The position numbers and the translations under genes were made by a program. Below, piece after piece: positions 1-8,700 of a DNA stretch of 64,000 nt (positions are counted from its first letter, which is position 1; each line of letters starts with the position of its first letter). The notes under the pieces were generated by a model that had not been told where the DNA came from, did not search any database, and worked only from the letters and a program-made list of their open reading frames with translations. The stretch covers positions 62,001 through 126,000 of the forward strand of contig JAWVFK010000014.1 in NCBI GenBank assembly GCA_033856175.1. The letters run 5' to 3'. Source of the stretch: JAWVFK01 sp033856175. Lineage in GTDB: Bacteria > Actinomycetota > Thermoleophilia > Solirubrobacterales > 70-9.

Positions 1-603
1 ATCGTGCTCGCCGCGCTGGCGATCAAGCTCGAGGACGGTGGGCCGGTGCTCTACCGGCAAAGGCGGCTGGGCCTCGGGCGCGATGGCTTCACGATGCTCA
101 AGCTGCGCTCGATGAGCGTCGGTGCGGACGCCGGCGAGCCCGCCAGCTGGTCGGCTGCGGCCGACCCAAGGGTGACGCGTGCCGGACGGCTGCTGCGGCG
201 GGCACATGTCGACGAGCTGCCTCAGCTCTGGAACGTGCTGCGCGGCGAGATGTCGATGGTCGGGCCGCGCCCCGAGCAGCCTGAGATCGCCCCCGCGCTC
301 GAGCAGCGCTTCAGCTACTACAAGTGCCGCTACCTGCTGAAGCCGGGCGTCACCGGCTGGGCACAGGTCCGCTGCGGCTACGGCGGCAGCGAGATGGGCT
401 CGGCCAACAAGCTCTGCCACGACCTCTTCTACCTAAAGCATCGCTCGACTCTGTCCGATCTATTGATCGTGGTCGAGACAGCTCGCATGGTCGCCGGCGG
501 AAACCAGTACGCGGTGCGTCGCGCCCGCGACTCGTTCATCGCCGAGGGAAAGCACGCCGGGGACAAACGTATGATTGAAAGTGAGGCGACAGGCCGTGCT
601 TGA
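1..603 (+). CDS. Bacterial sugar transferase, C-terminal part (5' truncated by window edge)
   Basis: Polyprenyl-phosphate sugar-1-phosphate transferase of the WcaJ/WbaP (bacterial sugar transferase) family. Members start a polysaccharide repeat unit by loading a sugar phosphate onto undecaprenyl phosphate at the inner membrane. The frame is open from base 1, so the N-terminal part lies outside the window; 200 residues remain. Family motifs seen are KLRSM near residue 34, DELPQLWNVLRGEMSMVG followed by PRPEQPE, and LKPGVTGWAQVRCGYGG. The missing N-terminus could hold further membrane segments. At the other end of the window a DegT-type sugar aminotransferase begins, so polysaccharide genes flank this housekeeping stretch. 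Family confident; substrate sugar unknown. Confidence 0.9.
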   Translation: MVLAALAIKLEDGGPVLYRQRRLGLGRDGFTMLKLRSMSVGADAGEPASWSAAADPRVTRAGRLLRRAHVDELPQLWNVLRGEMSMVGPRPEQPEIAPALEQRFSYYKCRYLLKPGVTGWAQVRCGYGGSEMGSANKLCHDLFYLKHRSTLSDLLIVVETARMVAGGNQYAVRRARDSFIAEGKHAGDKRMIESEATGRA

Positions 604-637
604 GACTGCGGCGCCGCCGCCCGAGCTGAAGCCTGAG

Positions 638-1027
638 ATGACCGACGTAATCCAACCGAGCTGGCGATTCCTGACGAGTCACGCGCTCGTGCTGCTGGCG
701 ATCCACCGCGACCCGGACATCAGGATGCGCGATCTCGCCGCCGAGATCGGGATCACCGAGCGCCGCGCCCAGGAGATCGTCTCCGAGCTCGTCGGCGCCG
801 GCTTCCTCGCCCGCGAGCGCGTTGGGCGGCGAAATCGCTATGGCGTCCGCGCCGATCTCCGCATCCGCCACCCCGACTGGGGCGAGCACAACCTCGGTGA
901 CGTCCTTTCGCTGGCGGCGATGTGGACCGGGCTCGGCCGCGACTCGGCGGCCAACCGCGACTCCGGCGATGGCTGGAGCGCTGCCGAAGAGGAGCAGGGA
1001 GGCGGGGAGAACGATGACGCACGCTGA
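638..1027 (+). CDS. Winged-helix (MarR-like) transcriptional regulator, small
   Basis: Small DNA-binding protein of 129 residues with one winged helix-turn-helix. The motif is seen in MRDLAAEIGITERRAQEIVS followed by ELVGAGFLARERVGRRNRY, the wing. No ligand domain is recognisable; the tail is acidic and Gly-rich. I chose ATG 638 because the conserved-looking stretch IQPSWRFLTSHALVLL follows directly. A TTG at 575, overlapping the sugar transferase by 29 bp, would add 21 residues of low complexity. No start has a convincing ribosome binding site. Its stop overlaps the next start (ATG 1014), so the two genes are probably co-translated. Its target is unknown. Confidence 0.75.
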   Translation: MTDVIQPSWRFLTSHALVLLAIHRDPDIRMRDLAAEIGITERRAQEIVSELVGAGFLARERVGRRNRYGVRADLRIRHPDWGEHNLGDVLSLAAMWTGLGRDSAANRDSGDGWSAAEEEQGGGENDDAR

Positions 1028-1574
1028 GGTGGTCTCGAGAGCAGAGCGGATCGTCGCCAAAGCCGAAACGGATGCGCGCGCCGAGAAGATCGGCGGCGCC
1101 GCCGAGAAGGAAGCGCAGGAGCTCGCCCGCCGCATCGTCGCCGAGGCCGAGGCCCGCGCCGAGCGGATCGCCGAGGCCGCCGAGCGCGAGGCGTGGCAGC
1201 TCGCCGAGGGCATCGGGCGCGGCGCCGAGAACGAGGTCGAGCGCTGCCGTGAGCAGCTGATCGACGCTCACCACGAGCTCTGCGGCCAGATCGAGGGTGT
1301 CTCGTGGGTCGAGCGCCTGCCGGTCTCCGAGTCGCCGCCTGACCTCGCCCTTGGTGAGGTCGAGGTCGCGCCGCTCGCCGGCCACGCGGTTGAAGACTCG
1401 AACGGAGGCTCCAGCTCCGAAGGCGTCAGGCTGGTCGCCCTGCAGATGGCGGCGTCAGGCAGCGCCCACGGCGAGATCGCCGTTCGGCTGCGCGACGAGT
1501 TCCACGTCACCAACGCCTCCGACATCGCCAGCGGGGTGCTCGAGCAGCGAAGCTCCCGCCGCCGCCGCAGCTAA
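1014..1574 (+). CDS. Hypothetical coiled-coil protein
   Basis: Unknown function, 186 residues. Residues 1 to about 85 are an Ala/Glu/Arg-rich amphipathic helix, with repeats such as AEKEAQELARRIVAEAEARA, predicting a long coiled coil like that of DivIVA or ATP-synthase b type proteins, without a clear family match. After a Pro/Ser linker, the C-terminal part (VRLVALQMAASGSAHGEIA and RLRDEF) resembles a compact helical module that lets DNA-binding or assembly proteins pair. The start is fixed by a good ribosome binding site, GGAGGCGGGGAGA. It overlaps the upstream wHTH gene by 14 bp, so both probably act together. No signal peptide or membrane segment is seen. Confidence 0.7.
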   Translation: MTHAEVVSRAERIVAKAETDARAEKIGGAAEKEAQELARRIVAEAEARAERIAEAAEREAWQLAEGIGRGAENEVERCREQLIDAHHELCGQIEGVSWVERLPVSESPPDLALGEVEVAPLAGHAVEDSNGGSSSEGVRLVALQMAASGSAHGEIAVRLRDEFHVTNASDIASGVLEQRSSRRRRS

Positions 1575-1589
1575 GACCTAGCCGGGGAC

Positions 1590-2276
1590 CTAGCCGGGCT
1601 GGCGCGCCTCGGGCGGCAGCTCGATCCGCTTCAGGCGGGCGAAGACCGCCCATCGCTGGGAGGCGCTGTAGAGCGGGTGACAGGCGGTCATCACGAGCCG
1701 CTCGTAGCCGACGTTGCGAACGATGCCGACCTCGGAGGGATTGACGATGCGGTGGTCCTGGACCTCGTAGGTGAAGGCGGCATACGGCATCCGCAGCAGG
1801 ATCAGGTCGCCGCGCTGGAGGCGGTTGATGCTGCGGAAGGGCGCCAGGTAGGTCGTGCGGTGGCCGGCGATGCCGATCGTCTTGCCCTGGCCGGGGAGCT
1901 TGGTGTCGGGGTAGTGCCCGGGCCCCTTCTCCAGATCGGCGGTGCCGGTTCCCTCGATGACGACGACCGAGAGGCCGAGCCGGCCGGCGCTGAGCCGGCC
2001 GATGGCGTGGCCGTCGCGGACCCGCTTGGCGAAGCGGTCGGCGAGGATGCGGGCCCGCTTGGGGCCGATCGGCACGCCCTGCAGGGCACGGAGGTCGGCG
2101 GCGGTCGGGTTCGAGCCCTCGATGCCCTTGAGCTCGTCGTCCGCCTGGCGCTGCTCGAGCCAGCCATAGAGCGAGGAAACCGGCTCCTGCCAGGCCAGCG
2201 TCATGCCGACGTCCAGCAGCACCACCAGCCCCGCGGTGATCAGCGCTGTCGACAGGATCCGGGCGACTCTGCTCAC
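1590..2276 (-). CDS. Class E-type sortase
   Basis: Membrane-anchored cysteine transpeptidase that would attach sorted proteins to the cell wall or join pilin subunits. The 228-residue product has an N-terminal membrane segment (about residues 6-27). The sortase core carries the catalytic His in IGIAGHRTTY, Cys in VMTACHPLYSAS and Arg in QRWAVFARL, all in the expected order. GTG 2276 is chosen because the membrane anchor begins directly after it; an upstream extension to 2366 would run into the argG start region. It is divergent from argG with about 58 bp between starts. No LPxTG substrate gene is seen nearby. Class E assignment is by overall resemblance to actinobacterial enzymes. Confidence 0.88.
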   Translation of the reverse strand: MSRVARILSTALITAGLVVLLDVGMTLAWQEPVSSLYGWLEQRQADDELKGIEGSNPTAADLRALQGVPIGPKRARILADRFAKRVRDGHAIGRLSAGRLGLSVVVIEGTGTADLEKGPGHYPDTKLPGQGKTIGIAGHRTTYLAPFRSINRLQRGDLILLRMPYAAFTYEVQDHRIVNPSEVGIVRNVGYERLVMTACHPLYSASQRWAVFARLKRIELPPEARQPG

Positions 2277-2334
2277 CGCTCGATGATGACAAAGCGCGTC
2301 CGCGCTCGTGCCGGGCGCCTGCGAAACTGCGGCG

Positions 2335-3621
2335 GTGACCGACGCCCCGAGACGCGATCCCCGCATCGCCTCCTACCAAGCCGACCCGGACGAGGTCCAC
2401 CGTGTCCTGCTGCTCTACTCGGGCGGCCTCGACACCAGCGTGATGCTGCGCTGGATCCAGGAGGAGTACGGGGCTGAGGTCGTCGCGCTGACGGTCCACC
2501 TCGGCCAGCCGGGAGAGGACTGGGACGTCGTCGTCGGCAAGGCCAGGGACCTCGGCGCCGTCGAGGCGCTGCTGGTCGACGCGCGTGAGGAGTTCGCGCG
2601 CGAGTACGTGCTGCCGGCGATCAGGGCCAACGCGCTCTACGGCGGCGGCTATCCGCTGTTCACCGCCCTCGGCCGGCCGTTGATCGCCAAGCTCGCCGTC
2701 GACGCGGCCCGCGAGCACGGCTGCGACACGATCGCCCACGGCTGCACCGGCAAGGGCAACGACCAGGTGCGGATCGAGGCGACGGTGGCGACGATCGCGC
2801 CGGAGATCAAGCTGATCGCCCCCGTCCGCGAGTGGCGGATGGGCAGGGAGGAGGAGGTCGCCTATGCCCGCGAGCACGGCATCCCGGTCAAGGGCGGCAG
2901 CGAGGCGCCGCCCTACTCGATCGACGACAACCTCTGGGGCCGCTCCTCCGAGGGCGGCGCGATCGAGGATCTGGCCGCGCCGCCGCCCGACGACGTCTTC
3001 CAGCTGGTCAGCCGGCCCGAGGACGCCCCCGATCTCGCCGAGGACGTGCGCGTCGGCTTCGAGCAGGGCTGCCCCGTCAGCCTCAACGGCGAGCGGCTCG
3101 AGCTCGTCGAGCTGCTCGAGCGCGCCGCCGCAGCGGGCCAGCGCCACGGCGTCGGCATCGTCGACCACATCGAGGACCGCATCGTCGGCCTCAAGGTGCG
3201 CGACCTCTACGAGGTCCCGGCGGCGGCGATCGTCCTGACCGCTCATCAGGAACTCGAGAAGCTCGTCTCGACGAGTCACCAGAACGGCTTCAAGGGCGGC
3301 CTCGACCGCCAGTGGGCCTACCTCTGCTACGCCGGGCTCTGGTACGAGCCGCTGCGCCAGGACCTCGACGCCTACATCGCCTCCGCCAACCGCTTCGTCA
3401 CCGGCGAGGTGACGATGCGCCTCTACAAGGGCAGTGCGCGACCGGTCGCGCGCAGCTCGCCCTACGCCCTGTACGACCGCGACCTCGCCGGCTTTGGCGA
3501 GTCCGGCGGCGTCTTCAGCCAGGCCGCGAGCCCCGGTTTCATCGAGCTCTTCTCGCTACAGAGCCGCATGGCCCATCGCCTGCGCGGCTCCAACGGGACG
3601 GAAGGAGGGGAGAACGGGTGA
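2335..3621 (+). CDS. argG: Argininosuccinate synthase
   Basis: Joins citrulline and aspartate using ATP, giving argininosuccinate, the penultimate step of arginine synthesis. The 428-residue product has the PP-loop SGGLDTS near residue 29, the aspartate/citrulline-binding HGCTGKGNDQVR, and EAPPYSIDDNLWGRSSEGG. Length is typical for the family. The GTG at 2335 is used because the extra residues from GTG 2308 look non-conserved. Its TGA overlaps the GTG of a 48-codon gene (GTGA), so that small protein is translationally coupled. Other arginine genes are not in this window. The function is secure. Confidence 0.96.
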   Translation: MTDAPRRDPRIASYQADPDEVHRVLLLYSGGLDTSVMLRWIQEEYGAEVVALTVHLGQPGEDWDVVVGKARDLGAVEALLVDAREEFAREYVLPAIRANALYGGGYPLFTALGRPLIAKLAVDAAREHGCDTIAHGCTGKGNDQVRIEATVATIAPEIKLIAPVREWRMGREEEVAYAREHGIPVKGGSEAPPYSIDDNLWGRSSEGGAIEDLAAPPPDDVFQLVSRPEDAPDLAEDVRVGFEQGCPVSLNGERLELVELLERAAAAGQRHGVGIVDHIEDRIVGLKVRDLYEVPAAAIVLTAHQELEKLVSTSHQNGFKGGLDRQWAYLCYAGLWYEPLRQDLDAYIASANRFVTGEVTMRLYKGSARPVARSSPYALYDRDLAGFGESGGVFSQAASPGFIELFSLQSRMAHRLRGSNGTEGGENG

Positions 3622-3764
3622 TCTACGCAGCGATCGGGCGCTTCGTCGTCCGCTACGCCTGGCGCCGCTACGCAACCGAGATCAAGCTCGGCGCCGGCGC
3701 GACGCTGCTCGCGCTCGTCGTCGGTGGCTACCTCGCCGCCGGCCGTGACGCAGCCGAGGGCTAG
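3618..3764 (+). CDS. Small single-span membrane protein coupled to argG
   Basis: A 48-residue open frame beginning at a GTG that overlaps the argG stop (GTGA) and is preceded by a very strong ribosome binding site, GAAGGAGGGG. The product has a basic N-terminal helix (YAWRRYATEIK) followed by one hydrophobic segment, about residues 26-42 (ATLLALVVGGYLAAG). It would insert as a single-span membrane protein. The coupling and ribosome binding site are strong evidence that it is translated; its role is unknown and I know of no arginine-synthesis partner of this type. Confidence 0.6.
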   Translation: MIYAAIGRFVVRYAWRRYATEIKLGAGATLLALVVGGYLAAGRDAAEG

Positions 3765-3816
3765 GCTCCAGGTTTACATAAAGTTGCCTGCAAATAGGGC
3801 ACTCTTCACACTTCGC

Positions 3817-3822
3817 TAATAT
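3817..3822 (+). promoter_or_regulatory. Possible -10 box (TAATAT) before the Rpf-like gene
   Basis: The 68-bp gap between the small argG-coupled gene and the Rpf-like gene is clearly AT-richer than its surroundings and contains TAATAT 10 bp before the GTG start at 3833. There is no ribosome binding site, so a leaderless transcript starting close to the GTG is plausible. No good -35 box is seen at the expected spacing. Confidence 0.3.
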
Positions 3823-3832
3823 TTGGCGTCGC

Positions 3833-4876
3833 GTGCCGGCCGGTGGTGACATCCGGGCCAGCGTCAGAGGGGGGCGTATTGGCTTATTCGCGACCGCGCT
3901 TGCGGTCGCCCTCGGCTGCTGCCTGGCAACGGGCACGGTCGGCCTTGCCGCCTCCGCGGCTCCCGACGCGGGCGCCTTGCGCGGCCAGATCAACGGCGCC
4001 CGTCAGCAGGCGCAGGGGCTGGCGGCTGAGGTCCAGGCGAGTCAGGATCGCATCGCCCTGGCAGCGGCCAGGGCCCAGGCTGCGGCCAGGCGCGAGTCTC
4101 AGCTGACGGCGCTGCTGGCGACCGGTCGCCAGCGCTCGGCCGCGCTCGGCGCCCGCGCCGACACGGCCCAGGCCAAGCTTCGCGCCGCCAAGTCGCAGCT
4201 GCGCCACGCGGTCGCCCTGCTGGCGCGCCGTCTCGTCGCCATCTACAAGGGCGGCAGCCCCGACATGCTCAACGTGATCCTCGACTCCCACGGCTTCGAC
4301 GACATGGCGACGCGCAGCGAGTACCTGCGGCTGATCGAGAGCTCGGACTCGGCGCTGGCGCGGCGCGTGCGGTCGCTGCGCGATGGCGTCGCCCTGCAGC
4401 TGGCGGCACTGCGCCGGCTGCGTGCGCAGACCGACGCCTTCAACGCTCAGCTGGCCGCAGCGCGCGACCAGATCGCCGCCGCGCGCGCCGCGGCCGCCGC
4501 CGAGGCTGCAGCGCTGGCCCGCGCCCGCGCCTCGGCTGCCGCTTCGCTCGATGCCCTGCGCGGCCGGATCGGCGACTGGGAGCGCCAGCTCGTCCGCGCC
4601 CAGCGCCTCAGCCAGGTCCAGGCCAAGCAGCAGGTCAGCCACTGGCTCGGCAACTGGGCGATTCCGGAGGCCGTCGTGATGTGCGAGTCGGGCGGCAACT
4701 TCCACGCCGTCAACGGCTCCAGCGGCGCCGGCGGCGCCTACCAGATCATCCCCTCCACCTGGTCGGCATACGGCGGCAAGGGCCGCCCGCAGGACGCCTC
4801 GCCCAAGGAGCAGGGCAGGATCGCCGCGGCGATCTGGCACGACTCGGGCCCCGGCGCCTGGGTTTGCGCGTCGTAG
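3833..4876 (+). CDS. Secreted coiled-coil protein with transglycosylase-like (Rpf-type) domain
   Basis: Probable secreted peptidoglycan hydrolase of 347 residues. The N-terminus has a signal peptide (hydrophobic residues about 16-40, ending near LAASAAP). A long Ala/Arg/Gln coiled coil (about 45-265), like those of EnvC and NlpC/P60 hydrolases, follows. The C-terminal domain (about 270-347) matches the actinobacterial transglycosylase-like fold of resuscitation-promoting factors: AIPEAVVMCESGGNF with the expected catalytic Glu in CESGGN, then GAYQIIPSTWSAYGG and IAAAIWHDSGPGAWVCA. Such proteins cleave wall glycan during growth or revival. It converges on the EAL gene with a 15-bp gap. The GTG start lacks a ribosome binding site. 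Confidence 0.87.
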   Translation: MPAGGDIRASVRGGRIGLFATALAVALGCCLATGTVGLAASAAPDAGALRGQINGARQQAQGLAAEVQASQDRIALAAARAQAAARRESQLTALLATGRQRSAALGARADTAQAKLRAAKSQLRHAVALLARRLVAIYKGGSPDMLNVILDSHGFDDMATRSEYLRLIESSDSALARRVRSLRDGVALQLAALRRLRAQTDAFNAQLAAARDQIAAARAAAAAEAAALARARASAAASLDALRGRIGDWERQLVRAQRLSQVQAKQQVSHWLGNWAIPEAVVMCESGGNFHAVNGSSGAGGAYQIIPSTWSAYGGKGRPQDASPKEQGRIAAAIWHDSGPGAWVCAS

Positions 4877-4891
4877 CGCCTGGTCGTCTGG

Positions 4892-5668
4892 CTAGCGAAC
4901 CAGCTCGGCGAGCGGGCGGGGCACGCCGTAGTGGTCGCCCTGGCCGTACTCGACACCGAAGTGCTCGAGGATCCGGGCCGTTGCCTCGTCGATGACGAAC
5001 TCGGCGATCGTGCCGATGCCGAGGCCGTGGGCGAGCTCGACGATCGCCTTGACGATGACCTGGTCGGCGGCGTCCTGCTTGAGCTCGCGGATGAACTCGC
5101 CGTCGATCTTGATGTAGTCGACCGGCAGGTGCTTGAGGTAGTAGAGGGAGCCGTAGGCGACGCCGAAGTCGTCGAGGGCGAAGCGGCAGCCGAGGCGCTT
5201 GAGCCGGGTGGCGAAGGCCGTGGCCTCGGCGATGTTCTCGATCGCGGCCGTCTCGGTGATCTCGAGGATCAGCCCCGCCGGGTCGGCGCCGGCGGCCTCG
5301 AGGCGCTCCTCGATGTAGCTCGGCAGCGAGGGATCGGCGAGCGAGACCCCGCTGAGGTTGACCTCGAGCTGATCGGTGCCCGCTCCCAGCATCGCGATCG
5401 CCTCGCCGAGGACCCAGCGGTCGATCTCGCCGATCAGGCCGCTCCGCTCGGCCTCGGGCAGGAAGGTCCCGGGGAGGATCAGCTCTTCGCCGTCATCCTC
5501 GCTGCGCATCCGCAACAGCAGCTCGTAGCGGTCCATCGTTCCGGTCGCCAGCGAGACGATCGGCTGGCCGAAGAGGACCAGGCGATCGAGCGCGAGCGCA
5601 TCGCGAATTTGCTGCGCAACCATGTCGTCGCCCGGCACCGTTTGATCGTAGGCGATGGTGCCGGCCAC
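4892..5668 (-). CDS. EAL-domain cyclic-di-GMP phosphodiesterase
   Basis: Single-domain EAL protein of 258 residues expected to hydrolyse cyclic di-GMP in the cytoplasm. The catalytic signature is largely intact: E-L-L in place of E-A-L (YELLLRM, the metal-binding Glu kept), NLSG, EITET, ALDDFGVAYGS, DYIKIDGEF, AEFV (Glu kept) and YGQGD. An active enzyme is therefore likely. There is no GGDEF, PAS or membrane domain, so any input must come from elsewhere. It starts at GTG 5668; ATG 5623 is an alternative. It is divergent from dnaE with an 79-bp shared upstream region. Confidence 0.9.
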   Translation of the reverse strand: MAGTIAYDQTVPGDDMVAQQIRDALALDRLVLFGQPIVSLATGTMDRYELLLRMRSEDDGEELILPGTFLPEAERSGLIGEIDRWVLGEAIAMLGAGTDQLEVNLSGVSLADPSLPSYIEERLEAAGADPAGLILEITETAAIENIAEATAFATRLKRLGCRFALDDFGVAYGSLYYLKHLPVDYIKIDGEFIRELKQDAADQVIVKAIVELAHGLGIGTIAEFVIDEATARILEHFGVEYGQGDHYGVPRPLAELVR

Positions 5669-5747
5669 TTCTGAGCGTCACGATTCAACGCACTGAGCGG
5701 AATCGGCGCTCTGGCAGCGCCGGGTGGCATCTGCCGCGATTGAGAAC

Positions 5748-8700
5748 ATGGGCCGGGTGAGCGTCGCGCCCGTCCACCTGCACGTCCACAGCGAGTATTC
5801 GCTGCTCGACGGCGCCTGCAAGCTCGAGCGCAAGGGCAAGCGCGACGGCAAGGAGCAGCTGATCTACCCGATGGCCGAGCGGGCCGCCGAGCTCGGGATG
5901 TCGGCTTTAGGCCTCACAGACCACGGCGTGATGAACGGCGCCGTGGCCCACTACAAGGCCTGCAAGGCGGTCGGGATCAAGCCGATCGTCGGCATGGAGG
6001 CCTACTACGTCGACGACCGCCGGCCCACCCAGCCCCGCTACGAGCGCAACCACCTGACCCTGCTGGCGCGTGACCAGGAGGGCTTTCGCAACCTCGTCAA
6101 GCTCAGCTCGGCCGGCTTCCTCGAGGGCTTCTCTCGTGGCCGGGCCAATGTCGACATGGAGCTGCTCGACCGCTACTCGGACGGCGTCATCGCGCTGACC
6201 GGCTGCCTGCAGTCGCGATTCTGCCGGCGGCTGGTCGAGGACCGCCCCGACGAGGCGCGGGCCCACGTCGAGGACCTGATCGGCGTCTTCGGCGCCGACA
6301 ACGTCTACTTCGAGGTCCAGAAGAACGGCATCCCCGAGCAGGACAAGGCCAACGAGGGCATCGTCCGCGTCGCCCGCGAGCTCGGCCGGCCGGTTGTCGG
6401 CACTGCCGACGTCCACTACCTGAGGCGTGAGGACTACGACCACCACGCGGCCCTGCTCTGCGTGCAGACGAAGTCGACGCTGGCGGCGCCGAAGCTGCGC
6501 TTCGACACCAACGAGTTCTATTTGAAGACCCCCGACGAGATGGCGGCGTCGTTTGCCGAGTGGCCCGACGCGATCCCGACCAGCGCCGAGATCGCCGAGC
6601 GCTGCGAGATCGAGATCGAGCTCGGCAACCTGCTGCTGCCGCGCTACCCGACGGCCGACGGCGAGGAGCCCGGCGCGATGCTGAGGCGGATCGCCGAGGA
6701 GGGCCTGCGCCACCGCTACGGCGACCCGCCGCCGGCGGAGGCGCTGGAGCGGCTTGCCTACGAGCTCGGCGTGATCGACGACATGGGCTTCGCCTCCTAC
6801 TTCCTGATCGTCTGGGACTTCGTCCGCTACGCCAAGGAGAGCGGCGTCGCCGTGGGCCCTGGCCGTGGCTCCGCGGCAGGCTCGATTGTCGCCTACTCGC
6901 TCGGCATCACCGACCTCGACCCGCTCGCCAACGGCCTGCTCTTCGAGCGCTTCCTCAACCCGGCTCGCAAGTCGATGCCGGACATCGACATCGACTTCTC
7001 GGTCAAGGGGCGCGAGCGCGTGATCCGCTACGTCGCCGAGAAGTACGGCCGCGAGTCGGTGGCCCAGATCATCACCTTCGGCCGGATGGCGCCGCGGGCG
7101 GCAACCCGCGACGCCGCCCGCGTCCTCGGCTTCTCGAACTCCAAGGGCGACGAGCTCGCCAAGAAGATCCCCGAGCCGATCATGGGCCGCAACCCGAGCT
7201 TCGACGACTGCATGAAGTCAGGGTCGGAGCTGCGCAAGGCCTACGACTCCGACCCCGAGGCCAAGCAGATCGTCGACGTCGCCCGCGGGCTCGAGGGCAT
7301 CGTCCGCAACGCTTCGATCCACGCCGCCGCGGTCGTGATCTCCGACCGGCCGCTGCAGGAGATCGTCCCCGTGCAGCTCGCCGAGGACCGCTCGCTGCCG
7401 GCGGAGGCCAACGGCGACGGCGGCAAGCCCGAGCGCTCCTACAAGATCGTCACCCAGTACTCGATGGGCCCGATCGAGGAGATCGGCCTGCTGAAGATGG
7501 ACTTCCTCGGCCTCCGCAACCTCGACGTGATCGAGGACGCGGTGGCGATCATCCGCCGCTCGCACGGCATCGACCTCGACATCGAGACGATCCCGGTGGA
7601 CGACGCCAAGAGCTTCGAGATGCTTGCCCGCGGCGACTCGATCGGCGTCTTCCAGCTCGAGTCCGAGGGCATGCGAGAGGCGCTGCGCAAGGTCAAGCCG
7701 ACGCAGTTCGGGGATATCGTCGCCCTCGTCGCGCTCTACCGGCCGGGGGCGATGCGCTACATCGACGACTACGCCAAGGGCAAGGAGAACCCGACGACGG
7801 TCCGTTACCCGGACCCGCGGCTGAGACCGATCACCGAGGCCACCTACGGCTGCTGCATCTACCAGGAGCAGCTGATGGAGATCGCCAAGCAGATGGCCGG
7901 CTTCAGCGGCGCCGAGGCCGACGACCTGCGCAAGGCGGTCGGCAAGAAGCGGCGCGACCTGATGGCCAAGCAGGAGTCGCGCTTCCTCGAGGGCCTCGAG
8001 GGCTCGGGCACCGACTCCGGGGTCGCCAAGGACCTCTGGTCGCTGATGACCGCGGCGGCCGACTACTCCTTCAACAAGAGCCACGCCGCCTGCTACGCAT
8101 TGATTGCCTACAGGACGGCCTGGCTGAAGGCCAACTACCCGGCCGAGTACATGGCGGCGCTGATCTCTTCGGTGATGTCGACCAAGGACAAGGTGCCCTT
8201 CTTCGTCAACCGCTGCGAGGAGATGGGGGTCGAGGTCCTGCCACCCGACGTCAACGCCTCCGACCACGGCTTCGTCGTCCACGGCAAGCAGATCCGCTTC
8301 GGTCTCGACGCGGTCAAGAACGTCGGCCACGCCGCCGTCGAGGCGATCCTCGGGGCGCGCGAGGCCGGCGGCGAGTTCGTCTCGATCTGGGATCTCTGCG
8401 AGCGCGTCGATACGCGCGCCGTCAACAAGCGAGCGGTCGAGTGCCTGGTCAAGTGCGGCGCCCTCGACTCCACCGGGGGAACGCGGATGGGCATGCTCGA
8501 GGCGCTGCCGCAGGCGCTCGCGAGCGGCCAGCGCGCCCTCCAGGACGCCCAGCTGGGCCAGGGGTCGATCTTCGAGATCGACGAGCCCGGCGGCGCCAAC
8601 CTGGCGCTCGTCAAGCCCCAGCACCCGGCGCTCTCGCTCGAGGAGTACGAGCAGGCCGAGCTGTTGCGGCTCGAGAAGGAGACCCTCGGCACCTACGTCT

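Noticed and set aside
822..1013. An N-terminal extension of the coiled-coil gene
   Set aside because: It overlaps the wHTH gene in another frame; the ribosome binding site before ATG 1014 fixes the start.
1507..3279. A 590-codon minus-strand frame spanning sortase and argG
   Set aside because: Runs antisense to argG and out of frame through the sortase; both real genes have catalytic motifs.
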